Shown here: positions 44,302 to 51,670 of the stretch, one piece after another
Layout of the letters: each line of letters opens with the position of its first letter
How positions within the stretch are numbered: position 1 is the first letter of the stretch
DNA from: Paenibacillus paridis
GTDB taxonomy: Bacteria > Bacillota > Bacilli > Paenibacillales > Paenibacillaceae
Length of the DNA: 64,000 bases
NCBI RefSeq assembly: GCF_006345825.1
Contig: NZ_VCIX01000092.1
Location: forward strand, 2,108,001 to 2,172,000
Direction of reading: 5' to 3'
The notes under the pieces: generated by a model
Databases searched by the model: none
The model's input: the letters and a program-made list of their open reading frames with translations, nothing else
What the model was told of the DNA's origin: nothing
Position numbers and translations under genes: made by a program

Positions 44302-45255
44302 AGATGAATCCCCTTCTCTCGAATATAGATAACGATTATCATTATCAATATATCGTCTATTTCTTTGAGGGACAATGGACAATCTTTTAGTAATAAAAGC
44401 ATTATCTTTTACCGCTTTCTCCGCATTTGCTCTGGATCTGAACTTTCCAGGTGAAATCCCCTTTTCCTTTTTGAAAATACGACTGAAATAATTCACGTCC
44501 TCATATCCTATGCTCGCTGCGATCTCATGTAATGCTGCGTCCGTGGTGAGCAAAAGATCTGCTGCCACGGAAATTCGAACTTGAATGAGATACCCGATCG
44601 GACTAAGTCCTATTTTATCTTTAAATTGAATGGATAAGTGCGACGAGCTGTAGTTCAATCCCTCCGCCAGCGATTCAAGTGTTATCGGCATCGAATAATA
44701 TTCATGCATATACCGCACGGCCTGTGCGACAAGCTCCGGTTTTTGCGTCTTGATGCTTTGAGCTTCCAACTGACAGAGCAACTGATATACGAATTGATAA
44801 AAGGAAGCTTTTACATGGAAATGCCCCAATGGTTCCTGCAGCCGCCATCCTTCTTCCATGTCTCTAACCTTATGTAATAATGAAATCGCATGCTGTGGAA
44901 CAAAACCATATTGAATATGAAACGGACGGTTCCTCTCTATCATGCTTATGATTTCCTGACGGCAAGGCATTGGCAGAATCGCTCTATAGAAAACGAGATA
45001 GTACTCAAAATCTCCGCTGGTCAGCAAGATGTCCAGAGATAGTCCTTTTCCTCCATGAAGTACATGAAAGCCATCCGACATATACTCTGTCCCATTTAGC
45101 AAAATACGAGCACTGCCACGAACAGAAAACAAGAAACTGCTCGCAGGGAGATGGTAACCACGTAATTCGTCACCTTCTATCATGTGGGCATGGCGAATGT
45201 CCAACACTTTAATGGAAGCATAATTCCATGACTTAATATGTTCATCCAAATTCAT
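43216..45255 (-). CDS. AraC-family regulator in frame with a complete siderophore-binding lipoprotein (locus c)
   Basis: One uninterrupted frame of about 679 aa. Residues 1-285 are an AraC regulator (cupin-like region, then double HTH ending GISPGKFRSR); about 35 residues follow, read from what looks like an intergenic promoter region; then an entire siderophore-binding lipoprotein starts at an internal Met (codon at 44301) with signal peptide, lipobox (LLMGAC) and mature domain. The spacer contains a near-perfect Fur box and an RBS, so the lipoprotein is probably also made alone. I start at ATG 45255, which aligns with the locus-b regulator's start; the frame opens at 45270. A lost stop codon, a sequencing slip or a true bifunctional gene are all possible. 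Confidence 0.8.
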   Translation of the reverse strand: MNLDEHIKSWNYASIKVLDIRHAHMIEGDELRGYHLPASSFLFSVRGSARILLNGTEYMSDGFHVLHGGKGLSLDILLTSGDFEYYLVFYRAILPMPCRQEIISMIERNRPFHIQYGFVPQHAISLLHKVRDMEEGWRLQEPLGHFHVKASFYQFVYQLLCQLEAQSIKTQKPELVAQAVRYMHEYYSMPITLESLAEGLNYSSSHLSIQFKDKIGLSPIGYLIQVRISVAADLLLTTDAALHEIAASIGYEDVNYFSRIFKKEKGISPGKFRSRANAEKAVKDNAFITKRLSIVPQRNRRYIDNDNRYLYSREGDSSMFRNRKSSTLAILLMCFTLLMGACSSSATSSNANTNGGTSTATERPSQSQTNGDASKNGNNKTDSNSTAGNELRTKIVNTVLGDVEIPAEPKHIVSIGLEDMLLSLEAPLVQAGGNEGDYLYEKLKEKNIPVITSSATPNFEAILAAQPDLIIIINGYVDEAGYKKLSEIAPTLAYDRDSWKASIVEIGKALNREEKANAIIQAYDDKLKQAREKIIQTVGSDKTVALIRTSEKEADLFFPSFPYGGVLYNDLGLTPSASVAEFQKKTEEDWGFTLSLEMLPELNSDYLFVTAGYSGALESDIQKELENVKELEKLQVWKAMSAAKQNHVYKISARHWMLNGPIAESMKIDDVVQALTGSK
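44328..44346 (-). promoter_or_regulatory. Near-perfect Fur box inside the locus-c reading frame
   Basis: GATAATGATAATCGTTATC on the minus strand, one mismatch to the 19-bp consensus GATAATGATAATCATTATC. It lies 26 nt upstream of the lipoprotein ATG and is translated in the fused frame as DNDNRY. Confidence 0.8.
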
Positions 45256-45363
45256 AGGTTCCACTCTCATATCATTATCGCAGCGTTCGCGCGATTTACT
45301 GTATTGCAGTTATCATCCAGTTAGGTGCGGACAGGTTCATTTGTAAACAGCCTATCAAAAATT

Positions 45364-45393
45364 ATAGTATTCGATAACCATTCTCACTGTCAA
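45364..45393 (-). promoter_or_regulatory. Promoter with Fur-like box in the spacer (locus-c regulator)
   Basis: TTGACA (45393-45388), 18-nt spacer, TACTAT (45369-45364). The Fur-like dyad TGAGAATGGTTATCG (45386-45372; three mismatches) fills the spacer, the same design as at 11334-11363. Confidence 0.6.
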
Positions 45394-45457
45394 TCAAATA
45401 TCGAATTCAATAGTAATTCTATCTTAATATCATTATTTAAGTACGAGCAAATATAAA

Positions 45458-45481
45458 AACCTTGAAATAAATTTCAAGGTT
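45458..45481 (-). terminator. Terminator of the SDR gene
   Basis: AACCTTGAAAT/ATTTCAAGGTT (45458-45468 and 45471-45481) with a 2-nt loop and a TTTTTATAT tail on the minus strand. Confidence 0.7.
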
Positions 45482-45509
45482 CATCGATACGTAATTAATA
45501 TGGAGATGT

Positions 45510-46304
45510 TTAAAAAATAGTCGGCACCATTCCCCCATCCATACGGATTGGAGATCCTTTAAAGGCGGACGCGTAAGGACTACAAACAAATGCAGCGAGC
45601 CTACCTATCTCATAAGGTTTAATAAATCGTTGCAGTTCAGATTGAGGCAGGTTTGTCCTCATAAAATGCTTCTCTTTTTCAGAGAATGCCATATCTTCAT
45701 TAGAATAAATCCCCTCAATGATTTGATGTACATTTTCAGAGAGTGTAGGTCCTGGCAAGATCGTATTAACGGTAACTTCCGTTCCTGAAGTTAATTTAGA
45801 TAAGCTTTTTGACAACGATAACAACATTGATTTTGTCATGCCATACTGTGGCATTTGTCCGGAAGGCATGATTGCTTCCTCGCTCGCGATAAAGATGATG
45901 CGGCCATAGCCGGCTTTCAACATTTTGGGCAAATAAAATTTAGATAGTCCATTCGCAGCCAGCACATTAGTCCGGAAGTATTTTTCCCATATTTCATCGT
46001 CAACGTCCTCATATTTCATGATTTCATAAATCCCCGTATTGTTAACTAAAATATCAAGATCAGGGTACTTTTCGAACAATGCTTCCCTTTGATTCCTATC
46101 CACAATATCGGCTGTTGCATGTTTAGGCGAGGTATCTGGAAAATTCAACTTTATTTCGTTAACCGTTTGTTCGACCTCTTCCTTATTTCTTCCATTAATC
46201 AGAACATTGGCGCCTTCTCTGGCAAGCTCAAAGGCAATTGCTTTACCTATCCCTTTTGTTGATCCAGTAACTAAGGCTGTTTTATTATATAATCCCATAT
46301 CCAC
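45510..46304 (-). CDS. SDR-family oxidoreductase
   Basis: NAD(P)-dependent short-chain dehydrogenase of 264 aa: TGSTKGIG (residues 13-20), LVNNTGIY, catalytic Ser and Tyr-x-x-x-Lys (IASEEA and YGMTK), and the C-terminal SPIRMDGGMVPTIF. GTG start at 46304 has AGGAG 9 nt upstream. The substrate is unknown. It lies 128 bases after the AraC gene at 46433, which may control it. Confidence 0.87.
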   Translation of the reverse strand: MDMGLYNKTALVTGSTKGIGKAIAFELAREGANVLINGRNKEEVEQTVNEIKLNFPDTSPKHATADIVDRNQREALFEKYPDLDILVNNTGIYEIMKYEDVDDEIWEKYFRTNVLAANGLSKFYLPKMLKAGYGRIIFIASEEAIMPSGQMPQYGMTKSMLLSLSKSLSKLTSGTEVTVNTILPGPTLSENVHQIIEGIYSNEDMAFSEKEKHFMRTNLPQSELQRFIKPYEIGRLAAFVCSPYASAFKGSPIRMDGGMVPTIF

Positions 46305-46432
46305 AATACATTTCTCCTATTCATCTGCTATCGTATTTGCTCTCCGGATAGTGATTATATTACCTTGTCTGGGATGTTCGGTAACTAGCCGTCTGCGCCA
46401 AAATTCTAGTACAACACGCCAAATGATAAAAG

Positions 46433-47446
46433 TTAATGGTTTGTGCCTGCATATTGATTACGCCAATGGGTTGGAGTATTGCCTTCCCATAGGCGGAAAG
46501 CGCGGTAAAACGAGTTTTGGTCTTCATACCCAATCAGAAAAGCCACTTCTTTAATATCAAGCGTAAGGTCTGCCAAGTACTCTCGCGCCTGCTCATGACG
46601 AGCCTCTGACAATAGCTGCTTGAAATTCGTCTTCTCATCCGTAAGCCGACGCTGCAAGGTACGATCGCTCATGCCCAATTCCCTTGCTACTGCCTGGATA
46701 TCGGGACGCCCCGTTGCGAGGCTTCGTTTCATGATCCATTTTACCTTCTCAGTAATGGAAAGGCTGCTTTGCAGGTCATCCAACGATCGATCCAATGCGG
46801 GAGTAAGGATCTCCAGCAATTCCTCGTTATACGAGATGAAGGGTCGGTCCAGATCTCTTCGGTCAATCGTCAACCGGTTACAATGGGCACCAATCCGAAC
46901 AGGGCAGCCGAAGTATGCTTCCAAGATCTGTACATCACCCATTGAGTTCGTAAATTCGACGAACCGTGCCATCAACGGTTGACCTGTACCCCGGCGCCCA
47001 AGCTCCAGCAAACATGCCAGCGTGATACCAATCAGCATGGGGGGACCTGATACCTCGGCATTGAGCCATTCCAGTTCGATTGTACAAATTTCGCCCTCCT
47101 CGGCGATCCGCAAGCTTTCCGGAGGACAAAGTTTTTTATATCTAGCCATTCGGCTAAGAGCGTCGCGATAGTTACGAGCGTGATAGGTTGCTAAGACGGA
47201 TGGCGGGTACAAAGCTGTGTCAAAGACGGTCGCAAGTCTGATGATCGCTGTGGCCGTCTCTCCAATAAGATCGGAATACGCCTGCCAGATGGCAAAGTAT
47301 TGGGCTGTGGTAACGGTTGGTTCTGTAATTATAGTGAGCGGCAATCGTGCTTGAAGAGCAAGGTCTTGGGCCGCAATTCCGAGTTGACGTACGCCTTCCC
47401 AAAATCCTGGCGGCATTTTAATACGGTTAGTGGTATGAGACTTCAT
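46433..47446 (-). CDS. AraC-family regulator with Arabinose_bd-type N-terminal domain
   Basis: Regulator of 337 aa. The N-terminal 200 residues match the large ligand-binding domain of the OruR/ArgR-like AraC group (WEGVRQLGIAAQDLALQARLP, FEFTNSMG-type region), followed by the AraC HTH (IQAVARELGMSDRTLQRRLTDEKTNFKQLL; IKEVAFLIGYEDQNSFYRAFRLWEGNTPTHWR). This subtype is most common in Proteobacteria, so transfer is possible. ATG 47446 has AAGGAG 11 nt upstream. Likely controls the downstream SDR gene. Confidence 0.83.
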   Translation of the reverse strand: MKSHTTNRIKMPPGFWEGVRQLGIAAQDLALQARLPLTIITEPTVTTAQYFAIWQAYSDLIGETATAIIRLATVFDTALYPPSVLATYHARNYRDALSRMARYKKLCPPESLRIAEEGEICTIELEWLNAEVSGPPMLIGITLACLLELGRRGTGQPLMARFVEFTNSMGDVQILEAYFGCPVRIGAHCNRLTIDRRDLDRPFISYNEELLEILTPALDRSLDDLQSSLSITEKVKWIMKRSLATGRPDIQAVARELGMSDRTLQRRLTDEKTNFKQLLSEARHEQAREYLADLTLDIKEVAFLIGYEDQNSFYRAFRLWEGNTPTHWRNQYAGTNH

Positions 47447-47571
47447 GCTATATGGTGCTCCTTTAGATGCGGTTTATGATAGACGCCGTCTAAACAGACG
47501 AGCAACTTGTTGTAAAGCTTCAAAATCATGTCCTTTGATTTAACCAGCATAGCTCATAAAAAGAGCAAAAG

Positions 47572-47595
47572 AAAGCCACCTGCAAGGGTGGCTTT
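47572..47595 (-). terminator. Terminator of the 51-kb operon
   Basis: AAAGCCACC/GGTGGCTTT (47572-47580 and 47587-47595) with a 6-nt loop, after the transporter gene; the tail on the minus strand is CTTTTGC. Confidence 0.6.
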
Positions 47596-47632
47596 TACTT
47601 CAAACAGTGAAAAAATATAGACAACCTCGATC

Positions 47633-48988
47633 CTACCTTACCACAACTAATAAATAAAGAAGTAATCCCAGCGCCATAATTGCTGCAAATTTATAATTAG
47701 GCTTAGCAACCTCAAACACGGACTTCTTGAGTAAACCAGCCAGCAAGTTATTTACTGCCGAGGCCGGAGAAATGGGATTGGATAAAGCCCAGCTTCCGAG
47801 CAGCAGCACAGCGAAATAAATGGGGCTAATCTGAACGCTCGAGGGATCAAAGCTTCCCGCAAATATGGTCACGGGCACAATCGGATGAAGGCCTATTAAA
47901 GAAGTTCCCACAATAAAAGCTACTGTCAGAAACGAAAATGTGATGAAAACCGGCAGCGGCACCTGCTCCAGCAAGCTTGGAACCATTGCTCCTAGATTCG
48001 TGACGCCGATTGACCCGCTGAAAAAACCCGCAGCCAGAAATAACGTAATTTCTTTCTGCAAAGCAGGCAATGTGACCGTTACATGGTTCTTAATTCCTTC
48101 TCTGTATACGGTCATTTCTCCCTTGATAAGGCACCAGAGCAATGGGAATGCTAGTGCTGCTAAACAAATTAATAAGACCATAGGGAGCTTGATCATACGT
48201 TCCATGGTTAAGATAACAATAATAGCAGCAATTAAATATACCCCAAGCCCAAGAGGGAAAAGCGCTCGTTCCCTTTTTTCTATTATTTGGCTTGGCTCCT
48301 CTGGCTCGGCCTGAAGCAATTCCCGAAAATCGACCAGCCAGCTTACGGCAAGGCTTAGAACAGCCATTCCAAGCATATATGGCAAAACCGAAGACCAGGA
48401 CAGACCAAGCGCAGAGGTCACAAGCGTCATCGCAGCAAAATACGGAGACCACAGAATCGCTCCCGCAAAGCCGCGGTTCAATGCGTTGGCGAGCAGTTGA
48501 TTCATGCCTGGTTGCGGCCTTACATAAACCATTTGATAAACGACTGGAATCGAACCGACGTTAATAAATACTCCCATGATTTGGGTGAGAAGCTGCGTTC
48601 CCACAAATAAAGCGGACTTGCTTCGCAGGTTAACCTCATAGAACCGTTTCAAAGCCATAACGTATGCTGGAAGGCGAACCGGGATCCCGAACAAAGGCGC
48701 GAATAGGAACAAGGTAACGATGGTCACGTTTATCCCGGCCGACTCAAACCATATTTTTGTACTCACTTTCTGAAGCATCAGAAGGACGACTCCGGTTACT
48801 AAGAAAAAAATCGTAAGCCATAGCGTCATCCCCTTAAGGTTCGGCAGCAGAACGAGAATGGCAGCAAACACCAAGCCCCCCAGAATAAAGCTCAGCATCT
48901 CAAACTGAGTCAGTTGCAATGCAATATAAACCGCGGCAATACAGAAAATCAGCGATCTCTCCATTGCCGCCTTCACTGCGGATGTCAT
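47633..48988 (-). CDS. Polytopic membrane transporter, family not recognised
   Basis: Hydrophobic protein of about 451 aa with roughly twelve membrane segments. Internal phrases such as FINVGSIPVVYQMV and LSNPISPASAVNNLLAG recall hairpin motifs of ion-transporter-superfamily carriers (DASS, ArsB or DctM type), but I cannot assign it. ATG 48988 has AGGG 8 nt upstream; the frame starts at 49003. Distal gene of the putative quinone-response operon (24 bases after the dioxygenase gene); export or uptake of an aromatic or acidic metabolite is a guess. Confidence 0.7.
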   Translation of the reverse strand: MTSAVKAAMERSLIFCIAAVYIALQLTQFEMLSFILGGLVFAAILVLLPNLKGMTLWLTIFFLVTGVVLLMLQKVSTKIWFESAGINVTIVTLFLFAPLFGIPVRLPAYVMALKRFYEVNLRSKSALFVGTQLLTQIMGVFINVGSIPVVYQMVYVRPQPGMNQLLANALNRGFAGAILWSPYFAAMTLVTSALGLSWSSVLPYMLGMAVLSLAVSWLVDFRELLQAEPEEPSQIIEKRERALFPLGLGVYLIAAIIVILTMERMIKLPMVLLICLAALAFPLLWCLIKGEMTVYREGIKNHVTVTLPALQKEITLFLAAGFFSGSIGVTNLGAMVPSLLEQVPLPVFITFSFLTVAFIVGTSLIGLHPIVPVTIFAGSFDPSSVQISPIYFAVLLLGSWALSNPISPASAVNNLLAGLLKKSVFEVAKPNYKFAAIMALGLLLYLLVVVR

Positions 48989-49011
48989 GTAATCCGCCCT
49001 CATTTCCTAGC

Positions 49012-49782
49012 TTAATTAAATTGCCAGCAGCTTAAGCTTAGGTTGCCGTATTGATAGCTGCGATGAAGAAGCTTCGCTTTACGCTGGGCATCACCCGTGC
49101 CCATGGCGAGAAGAAGCGGAATAAAGTGTTCACTCGTTGGCACAGCGTCCATGGCATGAGGAGCCTGCTCGCGATAGTGAAACAATGCTTCTGTATCCCA
49201 TGATTCTAGCTTACTTTGCAGCCAATTGTCGAACTGTTCGGCCCATGGCTCGATACCTTCGGACTGCCAGTTCAATCGTCTTAAATTATGGACGGTGCCT
49301 CCGCTTCCAATGATAAGGACATCCTGCTCGCGAAGTTCTGCCAATGCTTTGCCGATTTTGTATTGCTGCTCATTAGGTAAATAACGATTTACGGATAGTG
49401 CAATGACTGGAATGTCCGCCTCCGGGTAAAGCAGCTTCAGAACGGCCCATGCACCGTGATCCAAGCCTCTTCTTTCATTCTGCACGCTTTGAACCCCATG
49501 CTTTGCAAACAAAGAGTGAATCTTCTCCGCAAGCGAACGATCGCTTTTGGCCGGATAGGTCATTTGGTAAAGCTCATCTTGAAATCCGCCAAAATCATAG
49601 ATCGTTTCATACTCTTCGGCAGCACTGACTGTCTGGACCTCTTCTTCCCAATGAGCGGAAAAGAGTACGATCGCTTTTGGCTTAGGTGAATGTTCCTTAA
49701 AGGTTTTTAGCAATTGCGTATATTCGTTATTCTCAAGCACGATCGACGGAGCGCCGTGTGCGAAAAAATAGGAAGGCATCAT
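49012..49782 (-). CDS. Class III extradiol dioxygenase-family protein (YgiD/LigB-like)
   Basis: Metal-dependent dioxygenase-fold enzyme of 256 aa; relatives open catechol or DOPA rings. Candidate ligands are His9 (FAHGAPS), His44 (FSAHWEE) and a C-terminal His in TSEHFIPLL; DHGAWAVLKLLYP holds the family's acid/base His. It overlaps no gene but follows the hydrolase gene by only 6 bases. In context it would cleave catechols or quinols in the operon's electrophile response. Confidence 0.85.
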   Translation of the reverse strand: MMPSYFFAHGAPSIVLENNEYTQLLKTFKEHSPKPKAIVLFSAHWEEEVQTVSAAEEYETIYDFGGFQDELYQMTYPAKSDRSLAEKIHSLFAKHGVQSVQNERRGLDHGAWAVLKLLYPEADIPVIALSVNRYLPNEQQYKIGKALAELREQDVLIIGSGGTVHNLRRLNWQSEGIEPWAEQFDNWLQSKLESWDTEALFHYREQAPHAMDAVPTSEHFIPLLLAMGTGDAQRKAKLLHRSYQYGNLSLSCWQFN

Positions 49783-49788
49783 TTGTTT

Positions 49789-50448
49789 TCACTCCTTATT
49801 TGTATTTACTTCTGCGTCTGTCTTAAGCCAATTCATGAAATCTACTTGGTTCTCTTCTGATACGCCATGATCGGTCGGATATATTTTGAATGTCAGCTGA
49901 TTCATTTTTTCATGCAAATATGCAGCCGTTTCATGGCCGATCCGTACTGGAAAAACCGAATCAAATTGTCCATGAGAAATAAATGCCGACACATCGTTAA
50001 CGTTTCGAATAGCATACTCCGACTTCACGAAGTTAGGAATGTAACCGTTAAGCGCTACGATTCCCTTTAACCCATCACCCATCACTAGCGAGAGCGTCAT
50101 GGATAAAATAGCACCTTGGCTAAAGCCAAGTACATATCTTTTGCCTGGATCAATCGGATATTTATCCGTGGCATAATGAATAAATGCTTCGAGCTCAGTA
50201 ACTGCTTCATCAAACATCTCCCGAATCGGATTACCTAAGCTTTTTAAATCGTAATACTGATAACCAGCGCCGAGCGGCAAATTGCCGCGTATGCCAACGA
50301 TGATAAATTCTTCCGATAACGGGGCGACGAGACCAAACATATTTTTCTCATTCGAGCCTTTGCCATGCAAGGTGAAAATGGTTGGGTACGTTTTGCCCGG
50401 CACAGGGTTAGCTGGCATGTGAATGTCATATGGATACATGGGATTCAA
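49789..50448 (-). CDS. Alpha/beta-hydrolase (carboxylesterase/phospholipase family)
   Basis: Cytoplasmic serine hydrolase of 219 aa with nucleophile elbow GFSQG (Ser110), Asp163 (GQFDSVFP) and His194 (TDHGVS) as triad, and HGKGSNEKNM as oxyanion region. TTG start at 50448 follows AGGAGG by 7 nt. B. subtilis mhq operons, which respond to quinones, pair such a hydrolase (MhqD) with a dioxygenase and a DoxX protein, as here. Confidence 0.87.
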   Translation of the reverse strand: MNPMYPYDIHMPANPVPGKTYPTIFTLHGKGSNEKNMFGLVAPLSEEFIIVGIRGNLPLGAGYQYYDLKSLGNPIREMFDEAVTELEAFIHYATDKYPIDPGKRYVLGFSQGAILSMTLSLVMGDGLKGIVALNGYIPNFVKSEYAIRNVNDVSAFISHGQFDSVFPVRIGHETAAYLHEKMNQLTFKIYPTDHGVSEENQVDFMNWLKTDAEVNTNKE

Positions 50449-50472
50449 ATAAAACCCTCCTAGTTTAGCAAG

Positions 50473-50877
50473 TTATACGGCGCGTTTGTTCATAATAAAA
50501 CGGTCAACCGACAGTGGCGTCTGATCGGAAACGACTAGATACAATGAAATCAAAACAAGTCCGAGATCAAGCTCGTAGCCGGCCATTTGACCGTCACCAA
50601 GAAGTCCTGCCGACAACTTTGTCGTGAAAATTGCGCCGATAAGCATAATGACAAATAATCCCGATACATAACGAGTGAATAATCCGAAAACAAGCATTAT
50701 GCCGCCGATCAATTCAAGTATCGCAACGACATAAGCCAAAAATCCCGGAATGCCAATCGAGCTGAACCATGATTCCACTTGACTAAGTCCCATCTGAAAC
50801 TTATCTGCACCGTGAAAAATAAATATAATGCCAAGCACCACTCGCATCAAAATCAAAACAACGCTATTCTTTGTCAT
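50473..50877 (-). CDS. DoxX-family membrane protein
   Basis: Four-helix membrane protein of 134 aa with the DoxX pattern (RVVLGIIFIFHGADKF; LELIGGIMLVFGLFTR; GYELDLGLVLISLYLV). Relatives include CatD and MhqP, induced by thiols, catechols and quinones in B. subtilis. ATG 50877 follows GGAGGAG. First gene of a four-gene leftward operon with gaps of 6-25 bases. Confidence 0.88.
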   Translation of the reverse strand: MTKNSVVLILMRVVLGIIFIFHGADKFQMGLSQVESWFSSIGIPGFLAYVVAILELIGGIMLVFGLFTRYVSGLFVIMLIGAIFTTKLSAGLLGDGQMAGYELDLGLVLISLYLVVSDQTPLSVDRFIMNKRAV

Positions 50878-50933
50878 TCTTATTCTCTCCTCCTACGAAA
50901 TATTAGTTATAAAGAAATAAATTTTATATGAGT

Positions 50934-50964
50934 AATTTAACGCAGGTCACATTGACTTGTCAAT
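50934..50964 (-). promoter_or_regulatory. Promoter of the DoxX operon with palindromic operator
   Basis: Minus-strand TTGACA (50963-50958), 18-nt spacer, TAAATT (50939-50934). A perfect palindrome ATTGAC-TT-GTCAAT (50951-50964) overlaps the -35 element, a plausible repressor site. Confidence 0.55.
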
Positions 50965-50975
50965 ACGAAAATTGT

Positions 50976-51000
50976 TAATATGTAATTATAATTCATATTA
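50976..51000. promoter_or_regulatory. Inverted repeat between the DoxX operon and the XRE-cupin gene
   Basis: TAATATG/CATATTA arms (50976-50982 and 50994-51000) around AATTATAATT, 24 bases upstream of the regulator's ATG; a candidate autoregulatory operator. Confidence 0.4.
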
Positions 51001-51023
51001 CTAATATTTAAGAGGTGTTTCAG

Positions 51024-51575
51024 ATGGATATCGGATCCACGATACGAGCGATTCGGAAGCGCAAAAATATTACCATTGCTCAAATTTGCGACACTACTGG
51101 TCTGTCCCAGGGCTTCATGAGTCAAGTTGAAACGAATAAAACATCTCCTTCTATAGCGACTTTAGAAAACATCGCGAATGCCTTGAATGTACCTCTAGCC
51201 TACTTGCTTCTAAAAAAGGAAGAACGGATGAGTTTTGTTCGGAAGGATGAACGAAAAGTCACAACTAGCGGTCCAGAGAATCTAAAAGTGGAACACCTGA
51301 GCTCCACGAAGAACGTTAGAATGATGCTCGTAGAGCTTCCTCCCGGCGCTTCAACAGGAGCCGAACCTCACGCGCATGAAGGCGAAGAGGTTCATGTCGT
51401 CATTGAAGGGAACGTATACGCAGAACAGGGTGAAGATGCGGCTGAGTTTGAAGAAGGCGATTCATTCAGCTGGAATGCATGTACCCCCCATTTAGTAAAA
51501 AATATAGGCGAAAAAACGGCGATCGTTCTGATTTCCATCTATACAGAAAACGAGAACGGACAGGACCTGATTTAG
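51024..51575 (+). CDS. XRE-family regulator with C-terminal cupin
   Basis: Regulator of about 183 aa: N-terminal Cro/CI HTH (IRAIRKRKNITIAQICDTTGLSQGFMSQVETNKTSPSIATLENIANAL) and C-terminal cupin (EPHAHEGEEVHVVIEG, EFEEGDSFSWNACTPHLVKN) that would bind a small ligand. ATG 51024 has AGAGG 7-8 nt upstream. It is divergent from the DoxX operon and is its likely regulator, in place of the MarR-type MhqR used in B. subtilis. Confidence 0.85.
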   Translation: MDIGSTIRAIRKRKNITIAQICDTTGLSQGFMSQVETNKTSPSIATLENIANALNVPLAYLLLKKEERMSFVRKDERKVTTSGPENLKVEHLSSTKNVRMMLVELPPGASTGAEPHAHEGEEVHVVIEGNVYAEQGEDAAEFEEGDSFSWNACTPHLVKNIGEKTAIVLISIYTENENGQDLI

Positions 51576-51627
51576 GCTCAAATGGTTTGAATCAAGCAAA
51601 CAAACAACGCCCATACTAGACGCAAAA

Positions 51628-51662
51628 AAAACCGTCTATGCATCGATCGCATAGACGGTTTT
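51628..51662. terminator. Bidirectional terminator
   Basis: 14-bp perfect arms AAAACCGTCTATGC/GCATAGACGGTTTT with a 7-nt loop, flanked by A and T runs, between the convergent XRE gene and the lyase gene. Confidence 0.8.
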
Positions 51663-51670
51663 CAACGGCT

